A stretch of 64,000 nt of DNA from Salipiger marinus (GTDB taxonomy: Bacteria > Pseudomonadota > Alphaproteobacteria > Rhodobacterales > Rhodobacteraceae), in NCBI RefSeq assembly GCF_900100085.1, contig NZ_FNEJ01000013.1, positions 79,848 to 143,847 on the forward strand, read 5' to 3'. The notes beneath the pieces were generated by a model. The model had not been told where the DNA came from and searched no databases. It saw nothing but the letters and a program-made list of their open reading frames with translations. Of this stretch, positions 9,360-18,113 are shown in pieces (positions within the stretch are counted from its first letter, which is position 1; each line of letters opens with the position of its first letter). Both the position numbers and the translations under genes were made by a program.

Positions 9360-10081
9360 GCGATCACACCGCCGAAGCGCCGCTCGCGCTTGCCATAGGC
9401 GCCGACCAGACCGGCAAATTCCTCGGCGGTGAAATCCGGCCAGAGCGTGTCGACAAATTCATATTCCGCATAGGCGGATTGCCAGAGCAGGAAGTTGGAG
9501 ATGCGCGCCTCGCCGCTGGTGCGGATCACCAGATCGGGATCGGGCAGCACGCAGGTGTCGAGGTATTTCGGCAGCGTCTCCACGTCGATCTCCTCGGGGC
9601 GCAGGCGGCCTTCGGCCACGTCCTGCGCCAGCCGCCGCGTGGCGCGTGCCACCTCGTCGCGGCCACCGTAATTGATCGCGATGGTCAGGTTCACCCCGGT
9701 GCAATGCGCGGTCATCACCTCCAGCTCGTCCATCAGCGTGATGAGCTTGCGGTCAAGCCGCACCCGGTCGCCGATGAAGCGCACGCGGACGTTTTCGCCC
9801 ATCAGGGCGCGGGCTTCCTTGGTGATGTAGCGGCGGAACAGGCTCATCAGCCCCGCCACCTCGGTCTGGGTGCGTTTCCAGTTCTCGGTGGAAAAGGCGA
9901 AGATGGTCAGATAGCGCACGCCCGCATCCGGGCAGGCCTCGACAATCTCGCGGACGCGCTTGGCGCCTGCATGATGGCCGAAAAGCCGGGGCCGGCCCCG
10001 GCTCTGCGCCCACCGGCCATTGCCATCCATGATGATGGCCACATGGCGCGGGCCGGTGCCCTCGCGGATGGGTTTGGGCAT
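9356..10081 (-). CDS. uppS: isoprenyl transferase (undecaprenyl diphosphate synthase)
   Basis: Translation from ATG 10081 gives 241 residues starting MPKPIREGTGPRHVAIIMDG. The catalytic Asp19 lies in MDGNGRWAQ, the FAFSTENWKR motif follows, and the C-terminal YEFVDTLWPDF is typical. It condenses IPP units on farnesyl diphosphate to make the lipid carrier for peptidoglycan. The longer in-frame upstream extension does not look coding. Confidence 0.97.
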   Translation of the reverse strand: MPKPIREGTGPRHVAIIMDGNGRWAQSRGRPRLFGHHAGAKRVREIVEACPDAGVRYLTIFAFSTENWKRTQTEVAGLMSLFRRYITKEARALMGENVRVRFIGDRVRLDRKLITLMDELEVMTAHCTGVNLTIAINYGGRDEVARATRRLAQDVAEGRLRPEEIDVETLPKYLDTCVLPDPDLVIRTSGEARISNFLLWQSAYAEYEFVDTLWPDFTAEEFAGLVGAYGKRERRFGGVIA

Positions 10082-10113
10082 CGGCCCCCTCCTCCTGTCA
10101 GGCTCAAGCCCGA

Positions 10114-10677
10114 TCAGACCTGCATGATCTCTTCTTGCTTGGTCTCCAGCGCGGCATCGATCTTCTTGATGTAGCTGTCGGTCATCGCCTGAACTTCGGA
10201 TTCCCAGAACTTCTGGTCGTCTTCCGACAGCCCGTCGGCCTTGGCCTTCTTGATCTGGTCCATGCCGTCGCGGCGCAGGTTCCGGATCGCCACGCGGCAA
10301 TGCTCGGCATACTGGCCCGCCACCTTGGTCAGATCCCGGCGGCGTTCCTCGTTCAGCTCGGGGATCGGCAGCATGATGATGGTGCCGTTAAGCTGCGGGT
10401 TGATGCCCAGCCCCGACTCGCGGATCGCTTTCTCGACCTTGCCGACAAGGCCCTTGTCCCAGACGTTGATCGTGACCATCCGCGACTCGGGCACGTTGAC
10501 CGTGCCCACCTGGTTGATCGGCGTGGGCGAGCCATAGGCATCCACCATCACCGGCTCCAGCATGGAGGCCGAGGCGCGCCCGGTGCGCAGCGAGGCAAAT
10601 TCCGTGCGCAGATTCGCCATGGCGCCATCCATGCGGCGCGTGAGGTCTTCGGTGTCGAGTTCAAAATCGTCAGACAT
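10114..10677 (-). CDS. frr: ribosome recycling factor
   Basis: The 187-residue product has RRF features: [20 protein letters not shown] in the N-terminal helix, [17 protein letters not shown] in domain II, and the C-terminal helix ending in [11 protein letters not shown] splits post-termination ribosomes with EF-G. ATG 10683 two codons upstream is an equally possible start. The usual upstream partner pyrH is absent; sufE is there instead. Confidence 0.95.
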   Translation of the reverse strand: MSDDFELDTEDLTRRMDGAMANLRTEFASLRTGRASASMLEPVMVDAYGSPTPINQVGTVNVPESRMVTINVWDKGLVGKVEKAIRESGLGINPQLNGTIIMLPIPELNEERRRDLTKVAGQYAEHCRVAIRNLRRDGMDQIKKAKADGLSEDDQKFWESEVQAMTDSYIKKIDAALETKQEEIMQV

Positions 10678-10778
10678 GGTCATGCTGCCCGTTCAGGTCG
10701 TTCCATTCGAAAGGCGTTCTATGACAGGTGCGCCCGGATGTATAGCCTGCAGCGCCGCCGTTCCCGCCCTGCGGCGGC

Positions 10779-11186
10779 TCAGGCCGCGTCGGCCTCGGCC
10801 CGGATCCGCTCTACCATGGCGCGCAGACCGTTCGATCGCTGCGCCGAAAGATGCTCGGTGAGCCCCAGCCGCCCCAGTTCGGCGCGGGCATCGGTGGCCA
10901 GAACCTCCTGGGCCGACAACCCGTCATAAAGCCGGTGCAGCACCGCGATCAGCCCGCGCACGATCATCGCGTCGCTCTCGCCCTGAAAGCGCAGCCGCGG
11001 GCCGTCCCATGTCACATGCAGCCAGACCTGACTGGCGCAGCCTTCCACCTTGGTGGCGGGCACTTTCAGCGCCTCGGGCAGTGCGGCCATGTCGCGGCCC
11101 ATCTCGATGACCATGCGGTAGCGGTCTTCCCAGTCCTCAAGGAACTCGAAATCCCCCACCAGTTGCTCGAAGCCAGCCTGTGCCAT
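10779..11186 (-). CDS. sufE: SufE family Fe-S cluster assembly protein
   Basis: ATG 11186 gives 135 residues. The sulfur-accepting cysteine is Cys50 in TKVEGCASQVWL, matching the active-site loop of SufE, which takes sulfane sulfur from the desulfurase SufS. Length and the C-terminal LTEHLSAQRSNGLRAMVERI fit the family. It stands alone with no other suf genes nearby. Confidence 0.93.
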   Translation of the reverse strand: MAQAGFEQLVGDFEFLEDWEDRYRMVIEMGRDMAALPEALKVPATKVEGCASQVWLHVTWDGPRLRFQGESDAMIVRGLIAVLHRLYDGLSAQEVLATDARAELGRLGLTEHLSAQRSNGLRAMVERIRAEADAA

Positions 11187-11311
11187 GCGCCCTCCTGTTC
11201 CGGCCCCAGAGGTAGGCGGCGCCCGGCCAAAGGTCCAGTGCCCGCGAAGGATGCTTTTCAACTTCGGCAAAACAGGCTAGTCCCGGAGGCGACAAGACGG
11301 GACCAAATCGC

Positions 11312-11827
11312 ATGTTCAAACCCTTCACGTTGCTGGTGATCTCTGCGGGACTGCTTGCGGGCTGCGCCAGCGTGCGCGACTCGCGCGTCAATCCGTTCAA
11401 CTGGTTCGGCGGCGGCAGCGGCCCCGTGCGGTCGGCCGGGGCCGAAGCCGGCAGCGCCAATCCCCTGATCCCCGAACGCAGCCGCGTCAGCCTGCTGACC
11501 CGCGAGGCGCCCGACTATGCCGGCCGCCCCGTGGAGCAGATCAGCGAAGTGCTGCTGGAACGCCGTCCCGGCGGCGCCATCCTGCGCGTCACCGGCGTGG
11601 CCGACCGCGTCGGCCCCTTCGACGTGCGGCTGGTCGAGGACGAGACCGCGCGCGGCACCGGCAGGCTGGCCTATACGCTGGCCGCGCTGCAGCAGGCGGG
11701 CCCGCGCAACACCGGCGCGCGCGCGCGCATGGTCACCGCCGCCGTCTGGCTCACCGATCAGGAACTGGCCAGCGTGAGCGCGATCCGCGTCGCGGGCCGC
11801 AGCAACGCGCTGGAAACCCGCCGCTAG
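11312..11827 (+). CDS. predicted lipoprotein of unknown function
   Basis: The 171-residue protein has a lipoprotein signal with lipobox LLAGC (Cys18). An ordered domain after residue 50 (ISEVLLERRPGGAILRVTGV) shows no motif I can name. It is divergent from sufE with 125 bp between them, so it should have its own promoter. Codon use matches the core chromosome. Confidence 0.8.
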   Translation: MFKPFTLLVISAGLLAGCASVRDSRVNPFNWFGGGSGPVRSAGAEAGSANPLIPERSRVSLLTREAPDYAGRPVEQISEVLLERRPGGAILRVTGVADRVGPFDVRLVEDETARGTGRLAYTLAALQQAGPRNTGARARMVTAAVWLTDQELASVSAIRVAGRSNALETRR

Positions 11828-12061
11828 GCGGCCCCACACGCCCCGCGCCGGGGGGGAGAGCCACAGCCCGCGCCGCACGGGCTCTGCGGCACATGCCGGT
11901 TTCCATTGGCCAGAAATATCCCGGGGGAGTCCGCGCCAGCGGACGGGGGCAGAGCCCCCATCCTGCTTCGTCCGGCCCTCGCACAGGGCATCCGCCCGTG
12001 ACGGACGCTTCCCTTTGGCGAAAGAGGAGAGCAGCCCCCTCCTCCGCCCCCGCCAAGCGGC

Positions 12062-13219
12062 TCAGATCTCGATCACCGCCACGGTCTTGCCCTTGGCCGC
12101 CAGCGCGATGCGCCCTTCGCAGAGCCGCAGCGCGTCGGCGCCGAACACCTCGTGCCGCCAGCCCTGCAGCGCCTTCACGTCGCGCTGACCGGCGGCGATG
12201 GCGTCAAGCTCCGCCGCAGGCGCGATCAGCCGCGAAGCCACGCCCGAGCTTTCGGTCTTGGCCTTCAGCAGCACCCGCAGCAGATCGGCCAGCGCGGGGT
12301 TCACCTGCAGCTGGTCGCGCTCGTCCTCGGCCTGCGGCAGCTGCTCCTTGGGGCAGTCGAGCCCCGCCTGCACCGCCGCAAGGATGCCCTCGGCGATCGG
12401 ACCCTTGCGGGCTTCGCGCAGCAGCAGGCGCGACCGGCCCAGATCGTCCAGCGTCGCGGGCTTGGTCGAGGCCAGTTCCACCAGCGCGTCATCCTTGTAG
12501 ACCCGGGTGCGCGGGATGTTGCGCGACTGCGCATACTCCTCGCGGAAGGCGGCCAGCGCCCGCACCAGCGCCAGAAAGCGCGGGCTGGAGGACCGGGTGC
12601 GGATCTTCTGCCACGCCTCGTCGGGGCGGGTGATGTAGGTCTCCGGATCGGTCAGCACCGCCAGCTCTTCGGTCACCCAGCGGGCGCGCCCGGTCTCGGC
12701 CAGCTTGTCGGCCAGAAACTCGTAGATCACCCGCAGATGGGTCACATCGGCCAGCGCGTATTTCTTCTGGGCATCGGTCAGCGGGCGGCGCGACCAGTCG
12801 GTGAAGCGCGAGGACTTGTCGAGCTGCTGCTTGGCGATGCGCTTGACCAGCGTCTCGTAGCCCACCTGTTCGCCAAAGCCGCAGACCATGGCCGCGACCT
12901 GCGTGTCGAACAGCGGCTCCGGGATCACGCCATGATCGATGTAAAAGATTTCCAGATCCTGCCGCGCGGCGTGAAAGACCTTGATCACGTCGGTGTTGCG
13001 GAACAGCTCCAGCAGCGGCTCCAGCGACAGGCCGCTCTCCAGCGGATCGACCAGCACCGCATCCTCTTCGGCGCTGCCCGGAATGGCCAGCTGCACAAGG
13101 CAGAGCTTGGAATAATAGGTGCGTTCGCGCAGGAACTCGGTGTCCACGGTCACATAAGGGGCGGAGGCCGCCCGCGTGCAGAACTCTGCCAGATCTTCCG
13201 TCGAGGTGATTGTCTTCAT
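12062..13219 (-). CDS. rnd: ribonuclease D
   Basis: From ATG 13219 the product is 385 residues (MKTITSTEDLAEFC). The DEDDy exonuclease core is clear: TVDTEF gives Asp26 and Glu28, FHAARQDLEIF follows, and YALADVTHL supplies the tyrosine and last aspartate. An HRDC-like domain occupies roughly 205-290. RNase D trims tRNA 3' ends. The gene stands alone between a non-coding stretch and purN. Confidence 0.95.
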   Translation of the reverse strand: MKTITSTEDLAEFCTRAASAPYVTVDTEFLRERTYYSKLCLVQLAIPGSAEEDAVLVDPLESGLSLEPLLELFRNTDVIKVFHAARQDLEIFYIDHGVIPEPLFDTQVAAMVCGFGEQVGYETLVKRIAKQQLDKSSRFTDWSRRPLTDAQKKYALADVTHLRVIYEFLADKLAETGRARWVTEELAVLTDPETYITRPDEAWQKIRTRSSSPRFLALVRALAAFREEYAQSRNIPRTRVYKDDALVELASTKPATLDDLGRSRLLLREARKGPIAEGILAAVQAGLDCPKEQLPQAEDERDQLQVNPALADLLRVLLKAKTESSGVASRLIAPAAELDAIAAGQRDVKALQGWRHEVFGADALRLCEGRIALAAKGKTVAVIEI

Positions 13220-13349
13220 GCGGGCTCCGGCCATCTTGCGTGACATAACTGTTCGCGCCTCCTACACCCGCAGGCGCGCAAGATCAAAGACCTCCGCGCG
13301 CGGCAGCCGCGACCTGTGGCGGAATGGGCAGAAACGCTGCAGGCCGCGG

Positions 13350-13940
13350 TCAGGGCAGCAGCAGCGGGCTGCGGTCGCCTTGGGCAAAGCGGCGCAGCAC
13401 GGCGGGATAAAGCTGATGCTCCATCGCCAGCACGCGCGCCGCCAGCGTGTCGGGCGTGTCGTCCTGTGCCACCGCCACCCGCGCCTGCCCAAGGATCGGG
13501 CCCTCGTCGAGTTCCGGCGTCACCTCATGCACGGTGCAGCCATGTTCGGCATCCCCCGCCGCCAGCGCCCGGGCATGGGTGTCGAGCCCGCGATATTTCG
13601 GCAGAAGCGACGGGTGGATGTTCAGCATCCGCCCCGCCCATGGCATCACGAACCCCGCCGTCAGCACCCGCATGAACCCGGCAAGGCACAGGATGTCGGG
13701 GGCGGCGCGGTCAAGCTCGGCCTGAAGCGCTGCCTCGAACCCGGCCCGGTCACCCTTGAAGGGCCGGTGATCCACCACCGCCGTGGCGATGCCGCGCGCG
13801 GCGGCAGCGGCAATCCCGCCCGCATCGGCGCGGTTCGACAGCACCAGCACGGGCCGGCCCGGATGATCGCCGGTCATGCTGTCGACCAGACGGAGCATGT
13901 TCGACCCGCCGCCCGAGATGAAGATCGCGACGCGCTTCAC
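13350..13940 (-). CDS. purN: phosphoribosylglycinamide formyltransferase
   Basis: A 196-residue GART. It opens [15 protein letters not shown] (phosphate loop) and carries [20 protein letters not shown] with the catalytic Asn-His, and [13 protein letters not shown] with the catalytic Asp. It transfers the formyl group in the third step of purine synthesis. It overlaps the purM stop by four bases. Confidence 0.96.
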   Translation of the reverse strand: MKRVAIFISGGGSNMLRLVDSMTGDHPGRPVLVLSNRADAGGIAAAAARGIATAVVDHRPFKGDRAGFEAALQAELDRAAPDILCLAGFMRVLTAGFVMPWAGRMLNIHPSLLPKYRGLDTHARALAAGDAEHGCTVHEVTPELDEGPILGQARVAVAQDDTPDTLAARVLAMEHQLYPAVLRRFAQGDRSPLLLP

Positions 13941-14983
13941 CCCAGCTGGCCCTCGTAGCGGATGCCCTGCCCTTCGGTCACGGTGCCAAGCGTCACCACC
14001 GTCTCGCCTTCGGCGCGCAGCAGATCGGCCAGCGCGGGCGCGCGGTCCGCCGCCACCACCAGCACCATGCCGATGCCGCAGTTGAAGGTCTTGAGCATTT
14101 CCGCCGCCTGCATGCCGCCGGTCTGCGCCATCCAGCCGAACACGCCGGGCAGCGCCCAGCTGTGCAGATCGATCGTGGCGCCGCAGCCTTCGGGCAGCAC
14201 GCGCGGCAGGTTTTCGGTCAGGCCGCCGCCGGTGATATGCGCCAGCGCATGCACGCCCCCTGCCCGCACCGCCGCCAGCGCCGGCTTGACGTAAAGCCGC
14301 GTCGGCGTCAGCAGCACCTCGCCAAGGCTGCCTTCGGCCCAGGGGCAGTCCGCCTCCCAGCCCAGCCCCGAGATCTCCACAAGCTTGCGCACGAGGCTGT
14401 AGCCGTTGGAATGCACCCCGTCAGAACCAAGCCCGAGCAGCACGTCGCCCGCGCTGACCTCGCGCGGCAGATCCTGCCTGCGCTCCATCGCGCCCACTGC
14501 AAACCCCGCAAGATCGAAATCCCCCGCCGGATACATGCCCGGCATCTCTGCCGTCTCGCCGCCGATGAGCGCGCAGCCCGAGCGCACGCAGCCTTCGGCG
14601 ATGCCCTCGATCACCCGCGCGGCGCTGTCGGTGTCGAGCTTGCCGGTGGCGAAGTAATCCAGAAAGAACAGCGGCTCCGCGCCCTGACAGACCAGATCGT
14701 TGACGCACATGGCCACCAGATCGATGCCCACCCCGTCCAGATGCCCGGTGTCGATGGCGATGCGCAGCTTGGTGCCCACGCCGTCCGTGGCCGCCACCAG
14801 CACCGGATCGCTGTAACCCGCCGCCTTCAGGTCGAAGAGCGCGCCGAAGCCGCCCAGCCCCGACATGGTGCCGGGACGGTTGGTGCGCTTGGCGGCAGGC
14901 TTGATCCGCTCCACCAGCGCGTTGCCCGCGTCGATATCCACCCCCGCATCCGCATAGGTGATGCCGTTCTTGCTGTCGGTCAT
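13937..14983 (-). CDS. purM: phosphoribosylformylglycinamidine cyclo-ligase
   Basis: ATG 14983 gives 348 residues ([20 protein letters not shown]), the normal PurM start. Family marks include [43 protein letters not shown] and [17 protein letters not shown]. It makes AIR in purine synthesis and is cotranscribed with purN. The upstream extension to 15046 lacks family similarity. Confidence 0.96.
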   Translation of the reverse strand: MTDSKNGITYADAGVDIDAGNALVERIKPAAKRTNRPGTMSGLGGFGALFDLKAAGYSDPVLVAATDGVGTKLRIAIDTGHLDGVGIDLVAMCVNDLVCQGAEPLFFLDYFATGKLDTDSAARVIEGIAEGCVRSGCALIGGETAEMPGMYPAGDFDLAGFAVGAMERRQDLPREVSAGDVLLGLGSDGVHSNGYSLVRKLVEISGLGWEADCPWAEGSLGEVLLTPTRLYVKPALAAVRAGGVHALAHITGGGLTENLPRVLPEGCGATIDLHSWALPGVFGWMAQTGGMQAAEMLKTFNCGIGMVLVVAADRAPALADLLRAEGETVVTLGTVTEGQGIRYEGQLG

Positions 14984-15120
14984 GCCGCCCTCCAGGCCAG
15001 TTTCGCGCGGCTTTAGCGCAAGCCGTGCGCGAAGAAAAGCGTCCATCCCCCAACCGACCCGCCCTCCGCCGCGCCGCCCGTCTTGACCCGCGCGCCCGGA
15101 ATGGTAGTGAACCCCAAGGT

Positions 15121-15197
15121 GGGCCTGTAGCTCAATCGGTTAGAGCAGGGCGCTCATAACGCCTTGGTTGGGGGTTCGAGTCCCTCCGGGCCTACCA
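15121..15197 (+). tRNA. tRNA with CAT anticodon, probably tRNA-Ile2 (lysidine type)
   Basis: The 77-nt sequence folds as a cloverleaf: acceptor GGGCCTG with CGGGCCT (including G-U pairs), D arm GCTC..GAGC, anticodon loop CTCATAA, T loop TTCGAGT, and an encoded CCA. CAT could mean Met or Ile2. The CTCATAA loop followed by TTGGTT resembles E. coli ileX, so Ile2 is favoured. Its last 19 bases are the prophage attachment core, so the gene is kept intact after integration. Confidence 0.93.
15179..15197 (+). repeat. attL core
   Basis: The 19-bp AGTCCCTCCGGGCCTACCA at the tRNA 3' end recurs exactly at 56343-56361. It covers the T-stem 3' side, the acceptor strand and CCA, the classic tyrosine integrase target. 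Confidence 0.93.
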
Positions 15198-15233
15198 AAA
15201 ACCCGAAAAAATCCAGCAAAATCAATGGGCATG

Positions 15234-15261
15234 TGGACCGCGAAAGCGGTCACGCGGTCCA
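15234..15261. promoter_or_regulatory. inverted repeat TGGACCGCG / CGCGGTCCA near attL
   Basis: Perfect 9-bp arms at 15234-15242 and 15253-15261 are separated by 10 bases. A related TGTGGACCACG lies at 15287-15297 and AGTGGACCACG at 56268-56278 beside attR. Sites recurring on both attachment arms could be integrase or excisionase arm-binding sites. This is inference from position and sequence alone. Confidence 0.4.
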
Positions 15262-15339
15262 TAATAAATCAATGGCTTGCGAGCGATGTGGACCACGCTT
15301 CCCGGCAGGCCTCAGTGCGATTCCACACAGGAGGAACCG

Positions 15340-15456
15340 ATGGGTGATTTGATCGTAGGGCTGAGCTCATTCCTATTCACGGTCTATGTCTTGTTCGGGC
15401 TGGCGGCGGGCATCAGCTGGCCGTTCTGGCTGATCCTGTGGCTGGTGAAGGGGTGA
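15340..15456 (+). CDS. small membrane protein, 38 aa
   Basis: ATG 15340 follows a strong Shine-Dalgarno (CAGGAGGAACCG). The product (MGDLIVGLSSFLF...) is almost entirely hydrophobic, with one or two membrane segments ending LWLVKG. Its stop overlaps the GTG of the next gene (GTGA). These two plus-strand genes sit against attL, outside the leftward late operon, and could be expressed from the prophage or from the tRNA promoter. Function unknown. Confidence 0.6.
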   Translation: MGDLIVGLSSFLFTVYVLFGLAAGISWPFWLILWLVKG

Positions 15457-15641
15457 CCTGGCATTACCTGATCCGCCCCTGTCGCAACGGTGCGCCCGGC
15501 TGGCTCGCCATGGCGAAGCGCTCCCCATTTGTCGGCGACGTCTGGGGGATGGAGCCGGGCCAAGTCTGGTTCCAGTTCGGCGACAGCGAGGAAGAGGCGC
15601 GGGAGAAGATCGAGGCTGAGGTGGGGCGGATGTCGCAGTGA
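15453..15641 (+). CDS. hypothetical protein, 62 aa
   Basis: GTG 15453 overlaps the previous stop. An alternative GTG lies at 15438. The small acidic protein has a beta-rich start (WHYLIRPCRNGAPGWLAM) and a helical end (SEEEAREKIEAEVGRM). No family recognised. Coupling to the preceding membrane peptide suggests joint expression. Confidence 0.5.
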   Translation: MTWHYLIRPCRNGAPGWLAMAKRSPFVGDVWGMEPGQVWFQFGDSEEEAREKIEAEVGRMSQ

Positions 15642-15847
15642 CGGACACGGCATGTCGCGGACCGGAGTAGTGTCCTCATCTTTCGCGCGGCGCCTCGACG
15701 ACGCCGGAGGTATTGAAGCGGTAGAAAAAAGGATGGATTTTGAAACTGACTTGCAGGACATCTCTATGGGAGAGCGAAAGTAATTTCTCAGCGCCGGGCT
15801 TTTAGTTCTCAGGTCAGTGATTATTGCTGCATGACGCAATATCTCCG

Positions 15848-16315
15848 CTAGCGCGGAAGTTTGATGTTTGGGTTGGGGTGTGCAGGACCGCTGATACGGT
15901 CTACATTTGGCCACACGAGGTAGGCAGCCCAGTTCCGTCCGTCAGGCGTACAATAGACGAGGTATTCACCACTGTTCCGAGCACTAGGCTTGTGGTGAAA
16001 TTCGCCGCATCCCCGAACGTTGTTCGAAATGAGAGTACGTGTAATGTTGCTGGGCGCATCGGATCTCCATTTTCCGAGGTAATCCTCAGCGGTCTCTTGT
16101 CTCGGACTAGCGATCTCTTCTTCTGTAAAGAAAAGCCAACTGCCGCTCCAATACGCGACAGTGGCGAACAGAAAGCAAAAGCCGACCAAAATCGCATTCC
16201 CTACCGCCCCAGGACGGGTGTCATCTTCCCCGAGGTTGAGCGCGATCAACGTAACCAAAGCGGTGATCACCAAAAAGCAGAATCCCGCGAAGATCGCCCC
16301 CACAACAAGTGTCAA
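15848..16315 (-). CDS. membrane-anchored hypothetical protein, 155 aa
   Basis: Two N-terminal membrane helices (VVGAIFAGFCFLVITALVTLI and AILVGFCFLFATVAYWSGSW) precede a soluble domain of about 85 residues. The domain has two cysteines, in RGCGEF and VYCTPDGRNW, that could form a disulfide if periplasmic. Codon use is less GC-rich than in the structural genes. Position at the far end of the late operon beside attL is typical for prophage-carried host-modifying genes. Function unknown. Confidence 0.7.
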   Translation of the reverse strand: MTLVVGAIFAGFCFLVITALVTLIALNLGEDDTRPGAVGNAILVGFCFLFATVAYWSGSWLFFTEEEIASPRQETAEDYLGKWRSDAPSNITRTLISNNVRGCGEFHHKPSARNSGEYLVYCTPDGRNWAAYLVWPNVDRISGPAHPNPNIKLPR

Positions 16316-16399
16316 GTATCGTTTCCTCGGGTAGAGTTCTCTTGTTCCCGATGAATCTACAGCATTAAGGAGGGCAATGCGAGCCCTCTTCAGAGTCCG

Positions 16400-16555
16400 T
16401 CAAAACGAGCGTTCGGTCGAAGCCGTCTCGGGGTGGCGCTCCAGCCCGGCCCACAGATCAACCATGGGGCGGCGCAGTCCATTGCAGATGCCGGGCACAG
16501 GGGCGGACCGGTCTGCGTACTCCACCTTGGTGACTACAACAAGATGCCCGCTCAC
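16400..16555 (-). CDS. hypothetical protein, 51 aa
   Basis: GTG 16555 overlaps the TGA of the upstream gene (GTGA). The frame runs to TGA 16400 as a compact protein (VSGHLVVVTKVEYADRSAPV...) with sensible composition. The coupling and codon use are the main evidence. No family recognised. Confidence 0.45.
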   Translation of the reverse strand: MSGHLVVVTKVEYADRSAPVPGICNGLRRPMVDLWAGLERHPETASTERSF

Positions 16556-16818
16556 CGCCGCCGATCCACATCCGTCTCCGGAAGATCATCCGTCGCGCCC
16601 TGCCTGACTTTCTCCAGCGCCTGTTCCAGCGATTCCGCATAGCCATGCACTGACGGATAGGTCCATGTGCCCCACCACCAGACTAGATCCCCGCCCGCGC
16701 TCATGCCGAGACGCTGCTGCATCACCCGGCCCACGTCCCGCCCGTCGCGCTTCACCACGAAATCGTTCGGGCGTGACGTGCCAGCGATGATGCAGGGGCG
16801 ATAGGTCCAGCGGGTCAT
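16552..16818 (-). CDS. hypothetical protein, 88 aa
   Basis: ATG 16818 starts MTRWTYRPCIIAG. The protein is rich in Trp and Gly in the middle (GGDLVWWWGTWTYPS) and ends with a helix (ESLEQALEKVRQGA). A longer start at 16863 would run through the upstream terminator hairpin, so it is unlikely. No function can be given; it looks like a small phage accessory protein. Confidence 0.6.
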   Translation of the reverse strand: MTRWTYRPCIIAGTSRPNDFVVKRDGRDVGRVMQQRLGMSAGGDLVWWWGTWTYPSVHGYAESLEQALEKVRQGATDDLPETDVDRRR

Positions 16819-16842
16819 GCCCGGCAGATAGGGCGCAGGCAC

Positions 16843-16876
16843 AAAAAAAGAACCCCGCGCCAAGGATGGCGCGGGG
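16843..16876 (-). terminator. intrinsic terminator downstream of the DUF6414 gene
   Basis: On the reverse strand a perfect 9-bp stem CCCCGCGCC/GGCGCGGGG with a 6-base loop is followed by TTCTTTTTTTG. It should end leftward transcription from the DUF6414 gene. Confidence 0.85.
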
Positions 16877-16883
16877 TCAAGCG
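16867..16883 (+). repeat. 17-bp direct repeat, copy 1 (terminator stem plus tail)
   Basis: TGGCGCGGGGTCAAGCG here is identical to 18096-18112. The two copies bracket the DUF6414 segment and both form the 3' side of a hairpin, suggesting the cargo was gained between duplicated terminators. Confidence 0.75.
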
Positions 16884-16906
16884 TAGTCGATTAGGGATTT
16901 CGTTTT

Positions 16907-17869
16907 CTAAGAATCTTGAAATGTTCCAGGCAGACTCTCGATTTCACGAAATACCAAAAGCGGCGTGACTCCATAGGCGTCGCGTGGCCGTCCGAGCATC
17001 TGCCGAACTACTGGTGCAAGCGCCTCAAAAAGCTTAGCAAGCATTTCCTCCCCACCCGGTGTCTGGTCTCGCACTTTCACGTCGCGGTCCATAAGTGGAT
17101 GGGCATCCAGAATTCCCAAAATGGCCCACTCTCCTGGGATCGAAACACCGTGATTGAGCGTGATATTTCCCGCAGCAACCGTGAGCCCGCCCTTCTCTAA
17201 GCTACTCCAAACCTTAACGCCATTTGAACCGGAAACACTTGATTGTACAGTGTGCGGCAGAAGCGGAATTATCTCTGAGAATAAGTTCAAATGATCTTCG
17301 GCAGCGCTTCTCGTGGCCTTCACTGCCTTCTGCGCTTGGATTAATGTTGCGTTATTTCTAAGCGATTTTGGTATTTCTGGTATGTCCGGAAGAGATTTAG
17401 TCATAAATTTTCGCATTGCCGGAGCTCGCCATATCCCCGCAAGCATTTCCAAATCGTATATTGAGAGGTCACCAGTAAATAAAACAATTTGACCGATTTG
17501 TGCAGAAGAAATATCCCGAACGATTAGCCCTCGACCGTCCAGTTGATCTAACAATTCCCGCGCATTTGCCCACATCGGATCATAAACACGTGAAATTTCT
17601 TCTTCATGAGCGCGATGTACGTGTTCCTTATTTGCGCTTTGTAATTTAGCGATGGCAGGAACGCCGCCCGATGTCATTATGTCAGTAGTGCTATCTCTTG
17701 CCCGCCTTGCAGAGCGACCCTCTGACAGCTGCGTGAGGTGACCAGACGGGTCGAACTGCGCGAGAAGAGATGCAATCCTGCGACCGTCATGATAAAGGAA
17801 GTCATAAACGGAATCTGTGATCTCCTCTTCTTGCACCCTTTCTGATTTCTCGTTGAGCTCTCTGTTCAT
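16907..17869 (-). CDS. DUF6414-like protein, prophage cargo
   Basis: This 320-residue soluble protein resembles the DUF6414 family by its start (SVYDFLYHDGRRIASLLAQF). No membrane segment or catalytic motif is evident. An internal region (ARELLDQLDGRGLIV) reads like a regulatory fold. The DNA is clearly richer in A+T than flanking phage genes, and the locus is bracketed by repeated terminators, pointing to separate acquisition. A start-proximal AAGGA lies only two bases before the ATG, so translation may be coupled to an upstream frame. Role unknown; cargo such as exclusion or host modification is a guess from position. Confidence 0.7.
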   Translation of the reverse strand: MNRELNEKSERVQEEEITDSVYDFLYHDGRRIASLLAQFDPSGHLTQLSEGRSARRARDSTTDIMTSGGVPAIAKLQSANKEHVHRAHEEEISRVYDPMWANARELLDQLDGRGLIVRDISSAQIGQIVLFTGDLSIYDLEMLAGIWRAPAMRKFMTKSLPDIPEIPKSLRNNATLIQAQKAVKATRSAAEDHLNLFSEIIPLLPHTVQSSVSGSNGVKVWSSLEKGGLTVAAGNITLNHGVSIPGEWAILGILDAHPLMDRDVKVRDQTPGGEEMLAKLFEALAPVVRQMLGRPRDAYGVTPLLVFREIESLPGTFQDS

Positions 17870-17978
17870 CTTCCTTGATATCCTTCGCTTCCTCGCGGAT
17901 TTCCCGATCTTTTTGATCGATTCTATCCGAAACCGAGGAAAAGCGTCTTAGCAGGCGCAGGCAAGGTATCTTTTTCAT
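17802..17978 (-). CDS. possible small coiled-coil protein, 58 aa
   Basis: A frame from ATG 17978 (or 17999) gives a highly charged helical peptide (DQKDREIREEAKDIKEDEQR) that overlaps the DUF6414 start by 68 bases in another frame. It could be a real partner or a leader that delivers ribosomes to DUF6414. Evidence is weak. Confidence 0.3.
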   Translation of the reverse strand: MKKIPCLRLLRRFSSVSDRIDQKDREIREEAKDIKEDEQRAQREIRKGARRGDHRFRL

Positions 17979-18083
17979 GCCTTCCTTCCAGTTCACCATC
18001 TTACCCCCAGTGGGTTTGCTTCATCGAAGCTTAGCTTGGCTACGGCGATCCTACCAGTAAGCAGTTAGTGTAATCCTAACGGT

Positions 18084-18104
18084 CCCGCGCCGGGGTGGCG
18101 CGGG
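18084..18104 (-). terminator. hairpin after the lysis-side gene (decayed terminator copy)
   Basis: The stem CCCGCGCC/GGCGCGGG with a 5-base loop lies just downstream of the stop at 18114. Unlike the copy at 16843-16876, it has lost its T-run. The two share the 17-bp TGGCGCGGGGTCAAGCG. Confidence 0.6.
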
Positions 18105-18112
18105 GTCAAGCG
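18096..18112 (+). repeat. 17-bp direct repeat, copy 2
   Basis: Identical to 16867-16883. It forms the right boundary of the lower-GC DUF6414 segment. Confidence 0.75.
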
Positions 18113-18113
18113 A

